From Terramyces sp. JEL0728 (Eukaryota; Chytridiomycota; Chytridiomycetes; Rhizophydiales; Terramycetaceae): a DNA stretch of 25,805 nt. The notes beneath the pieces were generated by a model. That model ran no database searches and had not been told where the DNA came from. It saw only the letters and a program-made list of their open reading frames with translations. This document shows positions 1-9,711 of the stretch, in pieces. Where the stretch lies: positions 1 to 25,805 of the forward strand of contig JADIIU010000164.1 of NCBI GenBank assembly GCA_027603945.1, given 5' to 3'. Within the stretch, counting starts at the first letter, position 1, and each line of letters starts with the position of its first letter. Made by a program: the position numbers and the translations under genes.

Positions 1-1025
1 AACATAGAAATCGAACCAGTATTGAAAGAATTGGTCAGTGTATTAGGTTTAGAAGAAATAATAGATATACCGAACCGTCATCATTGACAAACACCATATT
101 CAACTGTTCCAGAAAATCTACTATTAGTTGAATTATACCGTCTACCATATCTGAATAGTTGATCTTGATTGTCTCTTGTGTGTCCAAATTTTAGTAAGCG
201 GTGGTCATCAAGAACATTATTCTGCAAATCAACTATAATTAATTCATATTAATACCAATTTGCAGAGTTGGAGGTTCATAGGATTCTGGTATGCCAAGGA
301 GTCTCCTATAAGAGTCAGTTGAGCAAACTCCAGCCAAACCTCCACATTTCTGGTTTGACCGATATTATAATGATATTAACTAGAACTATATTTGCCACTC
401 CCAGACTCGTTGAACAGCCAAGACCTATGGATGAAACTACGTGTCAATCCCTATTCGTGATTGGATATTGGTACACAAAGAGCTAATAGATCATAAACCT
501 GCCTCTCTTTTCATGCACTGGATAAGAATATTCCTAGTGCTAAACATAAGCTGTTTACCTTGGAGTAAATCAAATTCTCAACGGCTAATGAATTGAGAAC
601 CCTATCAGTGTTTTTCAGAGGTGTTGATTATAATAGCAATTGCCAATGTACTGAAATGAAGGGATCGTGCTGTCGATAGTGATATAATCAGGAATGCAAT
701 GGTTTCCGTATCTCTGAAAATACATTACTAGTACGGACTGTTTTTTGGGGAAGGAGCCTCGGATGGAACATGTCTACCCGCTCCGAAGAAATAGCAAACC
801 GTGGTAGGGCTTTTTGATGAATTAAACAAGTTGGTAAACTCAGCCAATATATTTGATATCTGCTAAACCATTGACTTGTGCAGATCTCGTCAAACTACTG
901 CCTCAAAAAAGTTTTCTGTCAAAAATGTCCAGTTCAAATCATCGGAACTCGCGGAATATACGGGAGATGAAAAAAGACTTACGATAGGAGTATAAATACA
1001 AGGAATATCAACTGCTGGTCCAATA
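1..1025. other. No supported gene; promoter of the ferric reductase at its right end
   Basis: I see no convincing coding gene. A 28-codon open stretch runs in from the left edge (1-87) and then stops. A 72-codon open frame at 268-486 has no recognisable domain, no downstream continuation through a mini-intron, and an AT-rich, stop-dense context. It could be decayed coding sequence, for example a mobile-element relic, but nothing identifies it. The last ~50 bases are the promoter of the next gene. Confidence 0.5.
991..998 (+). promoter_or_regulatory. TATA box of the ferric reductase gene
   Basis: The string TATAAATA lies 28 nt upstream of the ATG at 1026, so the 5' UTR must be very short. Seen directly; its function is inferred from position. 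Confidence 0.55.
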
Positions 1026-2680
1026 ATGAAGTTACCATCCCTGGCTCTCTCGCTGACACTTTTTATCGCATCCTACTTTGTTGTCTTTGGCTTCTTTCAA
1101 TGGAAATGCTATGCTACGCTATGTTCCCAAAACAAAATTGCTCAGCTTCAAATTACTTGGATCGGCATGGGTATTTACTTTGTCGTATGTGGATTGTTTA
1201 TCTTGTCGTCCAAACTTTTTCCACAATCAACAAAAAATCTTTTGGACAAGGAAGTGTTTGTGTTTGCATATTTCAGATCAAAGTTTCAACTATCAACTGA
1301 TTATTTATTCCGCCTCTCTTGGCTAGATTTCATTCACACAGCAATACTGTTTGTCTTGCTTGGTTTGAATTTCAAGTTGTACTTTGATCAATCGTATGGA
1401 AGTTTTCTTCAAAGGGTTTCAAAAAACCCCAATGCATTTTCAGCGTTGCAATTGGATACTGCTTGGTGGAGTAGCAATTATAAGAGCGCTGGGCATTGGT
1501 GTGATGTATTGATTGGCTTAAACTTGCTTCCAATTTCCCGTCATTCATTCATTGCCACTACGCTTGGTTTATCTACAGGCGCATCAATACGCTATCATCA
1601 ATTTACCGGTAATTTGCTAGTTCTTGCTACTGTTTGGCATGGTATTGTAGCGTACGGAATTACCTTGGCAAAATCTTCTTCAAATCCCTGGAGGCAGCTC
1701 TTTTTGTTTGGAACTAGTGGAAACTCTTACGGAAGATACTGTGTACCAATAGGTGTTGGGGCTGCATTAGCTCTGTTCTTGCTTCGTCTAACATCTCTTC
1801 CAATATTGCGCAGAAAAGCATACAGCTGGTTCCTTACTTTGCATTACGCCTTTCTCATTCCATTCCTAACCCTCGCTTCTTTGCACGCTGTTTCCAATTT
1901 TTATTGGGCTTTCCCAGGCATCACACTCTTTGCAGTTGATTTAATCTACCGTTTGTGGAACTATTGGAACACACTCCCAGCAACCGTGACTTTGGAAAAC
2001 GAAGCGGTAGTTCGGCTTGATGTACAATGCAAGAAAGATATCGAACCTGGACAGTTTTTTGCGGTATATGCTCCAAGAATTTCTCGATTCTATAGCCATC
2101 CGTTTAGCGTAGCTGTGATTAATGGTGAAACTGTGTCATTTTTGATCAAAAGACAAGAAACAAACACTTGGACCGACGGATTATGCAAAAGTGCCAGCGA
2201 TATTACTCGAGTTGCCTTGGACGGACCATTCTGCCATTCACCTTTTAATTATCAAAAGCTGACTAGTTTAACTTGCGCTGTGGCAGGATCTGGAATTGCC
2301 GGCGCGTTTGCAATGATCCAAAAGGTATAGATGGGCTAATGTAGATGTGTTCCTTGGGAAAACCTTGTACATTGATTTGGTCAATTAGATATATTTATTG
2401 GTTGGAGCTGTCATTTTTCCAAGAACTTGCTTCTTTAAAGGGAGTGTCCATCAGAGTCCACTATACTGGAGATGAAGAGGAAGCATGGGGAGGTAAATTT
2501 AATTACAAGGATTTCTTTAACCTCGTCATCGGAAGAATAACTGCCAAAGCGTTTGAATTTGACAGGCAAGATAATTCTGGTTTATACATTTGCGGCCCAA
2601 ACAATTTCATGGATCATATCCAAGACATTACCTCTACCATCCCAAGCTATGTTACTCATAGAGAATCATTTGAATTTTGA
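1026..2680 (+). CDS. FRE/NOX-family ferric reductase-like transmembrane protein
   Basis: Two exons, 1026-2324 and 2345-2680, separated by a 20-nt intron (gtatagatgggctaatgtag), give 544 aa. Several hydrophobic segments fill residues 1-310. Two His pairs with 14-residue spacing (H191/H205 and H273/H287) are the expected bis-haem ligands of the ferric reductase domain. HPFS at 358-361 is the FAD-binding motif, GSGIAG at 421-426 the NAD(P)H loop, and CGPNNF at 516-521 the C-terminal nucleotide motif. Splicing joins the glycine loop to the rest of the NAD-binding domain in frame, which confirms the intron. The family transfers electrons from cytosolic NADPH across a membrane to Fe3+/Cu2+ or O2; the substrate is not decidable here. 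A TATA box lies 28 nt upstream and an AATAAA signal overlaps the stop codon. Confidence 0.9.
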
Positions 2681-2685
2681 ATAAA
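2680..2685 (+). terminator. Poly(A) signal overlapping the ferric reductase stop codon
   Basis: The TGA stop (2678-2680) supplies the first A of AATAAA, so the signal starts inside the stop codon. This is one of five such overlaps in the window. Confidence 0.5.
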
Positions 2686-2759
2686 CTACACTGCTACAAG
2701 ATCGATTGATATATATGTGAATCTTTAATTTCTGGTATTAAATAGACTATTAGCCGATC

Positions 2760-3711
2760 TTACTCCCTATATGACATTTTAATCGTGCTAAAATAGCGTT
2801 TTGTAGCCCTTTCTTCAGCCATAGAGGGTTTTTGCTGTTGCGCTTTATCAGTCTGGTTCGCAAACAGACTGCGGTCCAAGATAAAGAAAATTATAGGATT
2901 GAATGACAATGCGCATATTGAAGTGGTTGTTGCTGTGACGTCTATCCAATAAGGCGCTTGAGTGCCAGTGCTATATTGATAGACAAAGACTGCGATACTA
3001 AAAGACCAAGCAATGATGTGTGATATAGTCATCAGAAGACCTGAATTAGCCCTAAAAACCTTTTTTAATCAATAAAAGTTGGAGATGCGCTGCTGTCTCT
3101 GAATCTCCACTGTCCGACTGGCTCAAGGTTTTCATTTTGGTAAAGGAAAGGTAAAATACACTCAGCAAAATCGTGGGTGTTGACACCAATCCAGCAATGT
3201 CCATTGCGCCTATCATTGTGCTCGCAAAACTGCGAGTGTCAAAACTGATCAAACAGTATATCTTTGCACTGTGCAGCACATACCCTTGGCCAGTCCAGAA
3301 CGGTCCCGTACATAGCACGATACAAGCCATCCAAATATTGCAGAGAAACATCAGTTTGGTCTTGTCAGTTAATGCTGGTTTTCGAAATAGCACAATCATC
3401 GTCGGATCCAAAGCTAAACACACAAAACATATTACCGAGATACCCGACAGCGCGTTATCGGCATATCCTTGTATATCACACCCTATATACTCTGTAGAAT
3501 ATCGCCTGTTAATGAAATGAATGGTATTTAATATGAAATTGGTAGTTGCGCGCAAGGTGTCTGCCACTGATATTGATATCATGAACAAGTCAATTTTTTT
3601 CTTTATGAGGATATGGACCCAGATTGTATTCAAAATCATAGCGAGAAGAGATAGTAACGAAATGAAGCCAACTGCGTAATATTGCGAATCATCAAAAGTA
3701 TCGAATTCCAT
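2760..3711 (-). CDS. Rhodopsin-like 7-TM receptor, tandem paralogue 1
   Basis: Exons 3711-3060 and 3040-2760 with a 19-nt intron (gtttttagggctaattcag) give 310 aa. There are seven hydrophobic segments (about 12-35, 42-64, 84-109, 119-140, 163-188, 219-240, 249-272). Class A-like landmarks are visible: an acidic residue in TM2 (D51, in SVAD), C78 before TM3 paired with C153 in the second outer loop, D102 at the end of TM3 in the DRY position, a Trp in TM6, and an NPxxF motif (N265-P266) in TM7. The C-tail is short, basic and polar. It is about half identical to the neighbouring gene on the same strand, so the two arose by tandem duplication. Ligand and G-protein partner are unknown. The intron lies between TM5 and TM6 at a site uninterrupted in the paralogue. 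Confidence 0.8.
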
Positions 3712-3888
3712 CAGATATGACGTTTTACAAGAAAAACGTTTACTATTTACGGTATATTATTTATTAAAAGTACCAAGCATTCTCCTTTGTACAGCAGCTG
3801 TCAAAGATGCACGAGAAAGCATTGGCGCATGTGTATATCGCTGGTGCGTCTCATCCAATTGGGTATAAAACTAGCTCATATAATGTGG

Positions 3889-4869
3889 CTAGAAAAAAGT
3901 CCTTGTTTTAACTGCGTTCGTCATGGGTTTAGTCATAATCAAAGTGTCTTTGGGTTTTAGTATGGATTCCTTGTCGCTTGAGGAATTGGAGGTAATGAAA
4001 AACTTTTTGTCCAATATAAAGAATATCAGTGGGTTAAATGATAAGGCAGACACTGAAGTTATGATTGCGGTGGCATCCATCCAATATGGTGCTTCTTTCC
4101 TCGTTGTGTATTGATAAATAAACAAAACCACAGTGAACGACCAAGCAAATAGATGAGAAAAAGACATTAGAATCCCCTTTTTAACAAGCAAGAGCTGCAA
4201 TGCCTGTGCTGTTTCTGAACAGACTGCATCCGACTCCACGCTGACCTTTAGCTTGTTATAAGCAACCAAAAATATAATGAGAATTAGTGACGGGGAAACA
4301 ATCAATCCAACGATATCCAACGTCCCTATTAGCAGATTGCTACAACTGGTAGACTGTAAATCAATCATACAATAAATCCCAGAGGAATGAGGCACATATC
4401 CCTCAGCAGACAAGAGTGGTGCTGTGGATATGCCCAAACTTCCAATCCAAATCATTGATAATATGATAATTTTGGCTCTATTAGTAATTGCGGCTTTCCT
4501 GAATATCACAATCATCATTGGATCAAAAGTCGTACACAAAAAAGACAAAACTGATATTGCCGATATACCGTTATCTATATATCCTTGTATGTTACACCCT
4601 ATTACTTCGGTAGAATACCTCCTGTTGATAAAGTGAATGGAATTGAGAACAAACTCAACTACTGATCTGGTAGTGTCCGTGACAGATAGCGATAAAATGA
4701 ACAAATCCAGTTTCTTTTTCTTCAAGTTGTGCATCCATACTGCATTGAGGACCATGGAAATGAATGCCAACAAAGCTGTAAACCCAACAGCAATCTGTTG
4801 CCATTTTTCAAATGCTGCAAATGTGGGCATTAGTTGGATGACGTTTGAGAAACAATTCCGACTCTCCAT
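3889..4869 (-). CDS. Rhodopsin-like 7-TM receptor, tandem paralogue 2
   Basis: A single exon gives 326 aa and seven hydrophobic segments. It shares with its downstream paralogue C92 and C167 (the conserved outer disulphide pair), D116 at the end of TM3, AWSF in TM6 and N279-P280 in TM7. The KKG-I-L-M stretch (about 231-236) is where the paralogue carries a 19-nt intron; here the coding sequence is continuous. The start is the ATG at 4869. A second ATG at 4892-4894 is separated from it by a perfect GT...AG block of 22 nt (4870-4891), so the true start could lie one codon further up, beyond a mini-intron. A TATA-like stretch (about 4935-4945) sits upstream. Family assignment comes from topology and motifs; ligand unknown. 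Confidence 0.8.
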   Translation of the reverse strand: MESRNCFSNVIQLMPTFAAFEKWQQIAVGFTALLAFISMVLNAVWMHNLKKKKLDLFILSLSVTDTTRSVVEFVLNSIHFINRRYSTEVIGCNIQGYIDNGISAISVLSFLCTTFDPMMIVIFRKAAITNRAKIIILSMIWIGSLGISTAPLLSAEGYVPHSSGIYCMIDLQSTSCSNLLIGTLDIVGLIVSPSLILIIFLVAYNKLKVSVESDAVCSETAQALQLLLVKKGILMSFSHLFAWSFTVVLFIYQYTTRKEAPYWMDATAIITSVSALSFNPLIFFILDKKFFITSNSSSDKESILKPKDTLIMTKPMTNAVKTRTFF

Positions 4870-4960
4870 CTGTGATGATTACATTGCCTACCATTGAACA
4901 CAAGATTCCAGTTGCAAAAATAGTAATAACTAGTCTATAAATATATTTACAATTACAGAA

Positions 4961-5155
4961 TCAAGGGGTCGGTGTTGGAGTGGGTTGAAGGTTAACACAG
5001 TTGGGCGAACCTGGACCAAACTTTCTTTCGCAGCATTCCTTGTATATCAGAGGACAGTTATCAAGTGCGACCGGTGTTACTGCAGCGGACTTTGTTGGTG
5101 TGACAGCAAGCGATAATGCACGAGTATACAATAGAAATGGGATCAAGGCGATCAT
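4961..5155 (-). CDS. Small secreted cysteine-containing protein
   Basis: 64 aa. The N-terminus is a hydrophobic signal-peptide-like stretch (residues 2-18). The mature part contains four Cys (one, an adjacent pair, one) and ends in a TP repeat (PTPTPTP). The stop is a plain TGA with no usable GT...AG block that would extend it. It is divergent to the receptor gene at 5262, sharing about 106 bp of AT-rich promoter. The TP-rich end resembles the start of the stalk in the apple-like proteins of this window, so this may be a truncated relative, but the cysteine spacing differs. No family recognised. Confidence 0.5.
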   Translation of the reverse strand: MIALIPFLLYTRALSLAVTPTKSAAVTPVALDNCPLIYKECCERKFGPGSPNCVNLQPTPTPTP

Positions 5156-5261
5156 CGTGCTTTATTTTCATCCTTCTTGAATTTAAATAATAGGTCCCAG
5201 GTTGGAATTCTGGGCACTGTGGGTCCTATCTAATTGAATTGCATTTGCAATAGCTGCGGTA

Positions 5262-6513
5262 ATGCGTCTTGCAGTGGTTCTCGCCGCAGCCATTACCAAT
5301 GCGAATGGTTGCAAAGAAACAAGACTTTAAAATTTTAAGAATCTGCAATTCTCTTTTCAATGGAGCACATGAAATTCGTGCACGCGGATTTTACGGAACA
5401 AGAAATAGTCCGTGCCTTTCAAATCGGCCAAAGTATCGTATTACTGTACAGCAAGGTATGCCGAGAACTATTGTACTGCCAGTTGGTATATGCATATCGT
5501 AACTTGGCAAATCGTGCTTTCCACGTCTTACGTAATTCCAATGCCAGAGACTATACCAACATCAGCCATAGCAGCAGTATACACGCCAGGAACAATCTTG
5601 ATGCACATTGGGTTTATATGCAACATTTGTGTGATGTACAAAACACTATCAAAATGGAAGAAACGCGGAACCTGGCCAATGTCACTAAAGTTCCCTTTTT
5701 ACCTGTCAATAACTGATATAATTATGTACACTTCTTCTCTGGTCAATCAGCTGCATGTATTGATTTACCAAAGAATTTGGGAGGGCAGTATGTGCAAATT
5801 TGCTGGTGCGTTCTACGGATTTGCAGCCTTGTTAAACATCCTGACTTTTGCAGCTGGTATTTCATTACTAAAAAGTTACTATGCATACTTATTTCCAAAT
5901 TGTATGGGGATGGAATGTGGATCTTGGGCGATGCGACTGGAAACTGATTTCACTGGTAGTTACTATTACAGGGATAACAACCATAGTGGAATATCCACAC
6001 GCTGGACCCAGCAAATACTGGTGCTATGAAGAGTACCATTGTTTAATACTAGTATGTACAGCACCGACAAGTCAATCGGACTCGCTTCCATAATTAGCGA
6101 AAGTTTGATATTCACATGTATATTATATTTTGCAGGTGCATCAATCTTTCGCATCAGATCGATAGAGCGGGAGAGAGTTGTAATGAATCGAAAACAAGCA
6201 AAGATATCAGTAGTAGCATGCAAAAAAATCCTGACTTTTGTCGTTATTTATTTTATCCAATGGTAAATTGAATTTATTCCAGGACACCCGTTTTGCCTTA
6301 CAATTTATATGCACTGCTAGATCTCTTTCCTGAATGGGCAGCAGCGCTCTGTATTTTGGGTATAAATAGCGGTGGTACAACTTACTGATGATAGGGTTAC
6401 TGAATCTTTTGGGCCTGAGTTACAACGAAAGAAACCGCAAAGAATTAACCCCCGAAGTGGTACTCGAAGCCAAGAATCCAGACGACACTCTTAAAGTTTC
6501 AACAAAATTATAA
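5262..6513 (+). CDS. 7-TM receptor with mini-introns; 5' part and one frame break unresolved
   Basis: An ATG at 5262 opens a signal-peptide-like stretch (MRLAVVLAAAI). The receptor core is clear from about 5590, with TM1-TM3 read in the frame of position 5412. TM4 and the outer loop (SKYWCYED) lie in another frame. Three 20-nt introns then join TM4 to the stop: 6033-6052 (gtaccattgtttaatactag), 6263-6282 (gtaaattgaatttattccag) and 6375-6394 (gtacaacttactgatgatag). After splicing, TM5-TM7 and a polar tail ending at TAA 6511-6513 are continuous. Between TM3 and TM4 (about 5876-5910) the frame changes by one base, and no AG exists there to serve as an acceptor for a mini-intron. The Cys-containing N-terminal region (5310-5590) also needs at least one frame change. 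Either the gene is starting to decay or the assembly has indels. Confidence 0.55.
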
Positions 6514-6578
6514 TTGCAATTAGAAAAGTACTCTTCGTAATTGGATGATTTCACCTCCTATCCCAGTTTACTATGTAT

Positions 6579-7619
6579 TTATTTAATCCATAAATTAGCA
6601 GCCTCGGCAAAAGTATGGATGGTTTTCTTGTCTCCATTCTGATGTACAATCGGAATCATCTTTCCATCAAATTCCAACCCTGACTTACCGAGTACAATCA
6701 AATCTTGCAATCCGTATGAAGCAATAAACAAATCATTCTCATAGTCCAAGCCTATTAATCGTGTTTTTTCTCCTTTCGCTTGGCTTGCTGTGCCCACATT
6801 GAATTTGTCAGTTGTCCAGTAATACAACGGTTCGAGAAAAGCGTGTGTTGCCAGGTACTGGTCATCAAAACAGTCGCCGCCGTAAATGTACTTTAGATAT
6901 TCAATCAGCACACCTGCAGTGGAAATCATTGTCCCAGCATTCAAGTACCTAATCTTTTTGTTGTATGGCGATTCTGGGTACTGGCTCCATAAATGGCCTT
7001 CAGGGTAGCATGCGGTTTCCGCCGAATAAAAAATCTTTGGTCCATTGTATTTCTTTACAAGTTTGTCGTATCGTGATACTATTTCATTTTCATCAAACCC
7101 AGGAGCCAATAGAACATCGTCAGCATCGGACCATATGATGACCCTATCTGTATCGACATTTAATAAATAGTTGTGCAGTATTCTTAACCTGCTTCCCCAG
7201 TGTTGCCTCCACAATGTTCCCAAGCCAAGAACTGTAAATTCAATTCCATTTTGCTCCAGGGACTTTCCAAATGTATTCGTATTATCAACGCAGCTAGTAA
7301 TAAAGGATATCCACTCCAGTTTTCCCTTCTTTAGAGACTTGTTTATTTCACTTTGCGGTAAATTGTCTTGAATAGCTATTGAGTTATTTGAAATAAAGTT
7401 GCTGCACTTTTTGAGAAAAAAGTCTCTCCAAGGTTCAAAAAATGCTTTCCTGCAGCTTGCCAGCTTCTTTTCAATGTATCCGTTCGAGTGGTATTGAGTG
7501 CCTTCCGAGAGTAATTCCATTGACATAATCTGCGGTCGCTTGAAATCAACTACTGCAAGGTAATATACAGTAAATATTCCAATGAGGAGTAGCAGAACAA
7601 TTTGCCTCGTTTTTCTCAT
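6579..7619 (-). CDS. PLOD-like glycosyltransferase, type II membrane protein
   Basis: 346 aa, single exon. A short basic N-terminus and one membrane anchor (about 7-24) predict a Golgi/ER type II enzyme with a lumenal catalytic domain. Motifs match the glycosyltransferase domain of procollagen lysyl hydroxylase/galactosyltransferase (PLOD-like) proteins: a DxD metal/nucleotide-sugar site, DADD at 165-168; ETACYP at 201-206; LNAG at 226-229; DDQ at 252-254; and HQNGD at 326-330 near the C-terminus. No hydroxylase domain is attached. The probable role is transferring a hexose to a secreted or surface glycoprotein; donor and acceptor cannot be read from the sequence. The gene is convergent with the receptor gene to its left and divergent from the 7-TM gene at 7790. 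The poly(A) signal AATAAA (6578-6583) overlaps the stop codon. Confidence 0.8.
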   Translation of the reverse strand: MRKTRQIVLLLLIGIFTVYYLAVVDFKRPQIMSMELLSEGTQYHSNGYIEKKLASCRKAFFEPWRDFFLKKCSNFISNNSIAIQDNLPQSEINKSLKKGKLEWISFITSCVDNTNTFGKSLEQNGIEFTVLGLGTLWRQHWGSRLRILHNYLLNVDTDRVIIWSDADDVLLAPGFDENEIVSRYDKLVKKYNGPKIFYSAETACYPEGHLWSQYPESPYNKKIRYLNAGTMISTAGVLIEYLKYIYGGDCFDDQYLATHAFLEPLYYWTTDKFNVGTASQAKGEKTRLIGLDYENDLFIASYGLQDLIVLGKSGLEFDGKMIPIVHQNGDKKTIHTFAEAANLWIK

Positions 7620-7789
7620 TAAAATAAAGAAACCCGAGGTCCGTTCAGCTATTGGGAAAATATTTAGAAATTACAAACTCGGTAAATGAGCTGCTGATAT
7701 CCGCCATTACCTAACCATGAATACCCGATGGGTTGTATTTACCACAGTCATTTCCTCTGATATCCACGATATTCTTTCCACAAAACAAA

Positions 7790-8725
7790 ATGCAATACAT
7801 GATAGCCCCAATACTATGCAGCATCCTGAATCTACTAGTAATAATAACACTGTTTCAATCTAAAACTGTTTTCGCAACTGAAAACTTGCTGTTGATTCAG
7901 TACTTTGGTGCAAATTTAATCACATCGACCATAATTTCATTACAGGATTACGACTGCTTACACTCTAGCGCAATTAATCTTGTCTCCAGCTTTGTAGCAC
8001 AATTGGTGTTGTTCTGTATTGTCTGCAGGTACATGGCAAGCAGGAAAATTCCAATCATAGTGTGGTCAGTGATATCGTGGTCACCTACGCTTTTCCTATA
8101 CTCTGCATTTCATGCACCAGCAATCTATCAATCATTAGACTCTAGAGAATGCGCAATTACTAATTTGAAGCAAGGTGATTTCTGGTTTATTTTCGAAACT
8201 GTCAGGATCGTGTTTCTCGGAATCACAACGATGATGGCATTCAAAGTTTTGATTTCATTGATATTTTTTAATAGAGAAGTAACAGGACGGCAGAGAATAG
8301 GGATGCTGAAACTATTATCAATTATTCTGTTTGACTATGTGATCTCAATCAACAATTCAGCTTTACATATCTTCCAGGCATTTAATTTCACGAATATTCC
8401 AATGATACACTACCTGCTGGGTATAATAAGATGCCTTCTCGTACCTGTACTGTTTTTGCTGCTACATGAAGGTATCCGGCGCGCATTTGTCCGGGTGCTG
8501 TTCTTCAAGCCAGTGGATAACAGTAAAATCAAACAAAAAGACACTACTCAATATGATATGAAAAAGTCTTCATCCATTGATCAGTTGAATGAAGTCCGGT
8601 CAAGAATTCGACAAGAAATGGATGGATTCAGCCCAATTGGAAAAACTAGCTCTGGTTCTTCGACTCCTAGGAGAGAATATTCGAGTTATGAAACCAAGTC
8701 ATCGCCAAAGAGATTTGAAGTTTAA
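7790..8725 (+). CDS. 7-TM receptor-like membrane protein
   Basis: 311 aa from the ATG at 7790. The frame is open further upstream but only offers a TTG, and TM1 begins right after this ATG. Seven hydrophobic segments are visible, followed by a ~75-residue Ser/Thr/Lys-rich tail, as expected for a receptor with a phosphorylatable cytosolic end. C56 (before TM3) and C121 (second outer loop) could form the usual GPCR disulphide. No DRY or NPxxY motif is clear, so the family is not settled. No intron is needed inside the frame. An ATG at 7717 could be joined to the frame by removing 16 nt, but that is shorter than any supported intron here. An AATAAA lies about 15 nt after the stop. Confidence 0.7.
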   Translation: MQYMIAPILCSILNLLVIITLFQSKTVFATENLLLIQYFGANLITSTIISLQDYDCLHSSAINLVSSFVAQLVLFCIVCRYMASRKIPIIVWSVISWSPTLFLYSAFHAPAIYQSLDSRECAITNLKQGDFWFIFETVRIVFLGITTMMAFKVLISLIFFNREVTGRQRIGMLKLLSIILFDYVISINNSALHIFQAFNFTNIPMIHYLLGIIRCLLVPVLFLLLHEGIRRAFVRVLFFKPVDNSKIKQKDTTQYDMKKSSSIDQLNEVRSRIRQEMDGFSPIGKTSSGSSTPRREYSSYETKSSPKRFEV

Positions 8726-8855
8726 ATTCATGTTTGTTAAATAAAAATAGCCACCCATACTAAAGTTCAAGAATTAGATCCTACTTTGTATATAACAAAT
8801 TGATGATGCACCTGTCGAAATGGAACGCGCATAGCAAGTGACGTTTACATTAAAA

Positions 8856-9685
8856 ATGAAGAACGATACCAATCTGCTAAGCTATCTAAACAAGCCAGCA
8901 GGTCTAGAATCACACCAATTCTCGAGAGACGAACACCGATTCAATACAGTTTTCCAACCACCACAAACTGCAAAATTGCCCAGAGTGCCAAGAGTAGGCC
9001 AAAACACGAGAAACCACTCTGACCTTGTATTCAAATTCGGGAATAGCCAAGGGTTCAATAGCGAAAAAGATCGGTTTGGAGCAGTGCCGGTTTGTGAGAT
9101 TGAAAAGCATCGCCAGGATTTGAAAAAAGCAAAGATTCAGAACCGGATGGCTTTGAAGCGGTACTCATTCTTAATCCAGTGAATGGCTTAGCCAGATAGA
9201 GCATGAGCGGTGGAACCAAATGGCAATCGGGGTTGAAAAGGAACAGCATTTACTCGAAACCAGACAAAAGAATTCTAAAAGAGGCTCGAGTAGTGTTTCC
9301 TATAACCCAATCACACTAGAGTACTTGTCGAATGACGCCGGTAAAAAGCTACTTCAGGAAGACGCGAAAGCAAAAGTAAAGAAAACTAATATAGCATCGA
9401 TTGGCAATTCGAGCAGCGAGGCTATATGAAAAGAACAATACATTCGATCCAACTCTGTGTGTAGATATTCCTCACATTACTGCTATTACAGTGGATGAAA
9501 AGTGTGCCGGTTTGAAATCGAAAATAATTGCAAAGCACGGGAGGAGAAAGAACGACGATCCATGCACTACAGCAAAGCTGTTGTCAAACATGATTACCAC
9601 TAATCAGGAAGCAGTTATGGGACTAACTGGTGAAGATCCAAGCAAAATCTTTAATGGAAACGTAAGATGGGTGCGAAACCATTAA
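8856..9685 (+). CDS. Conserved-looking soluble protein of unknown function
   Basis: Three exons (8856-9160, 9180-9375, 9395-9685) separated by two 19-nt introns (gtactcattcttaatccag and gtaaagaaaactaatatag) give 263 aa. The protein is hydrophilic and basic, with no signal peptide or membrane segment. The middle is helical and charged (about 85-130), with RREW at the first splice junction. Then comes a block with YNPITLEYL, KxLLQEDAKAKHRLAIRAARLYEKN and TFDPT as its recognisable pieces. That combination reminds me of small flagellar or axonemal proteins with a 'YNPITG'-type motif, but I cannot name a family. Splicing is supported because both frames on either side are long, open and compositionally alike. 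It is convergent with UTP6, with only about 26 bp between the stops. Confidence 0.75.
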
Positions 9686-9711
9686 ATCATTTGAATATAT
9701 TTGATTTTAAA

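Noticed and set aside
268..486. 72-codon open frame as a real gene
   Set aside because: No domain, no plausible continuation via mini-introns, and flanks dense in stops; could be chance or old debris.
7717..7789. Upstream ATG joined to the 7-TM gene by a 16-nt GT...AG block
   Set aside because: The block is shorter than any supported intron and lacks a TRAY element; the ATG at 7790 already starts at TM1.
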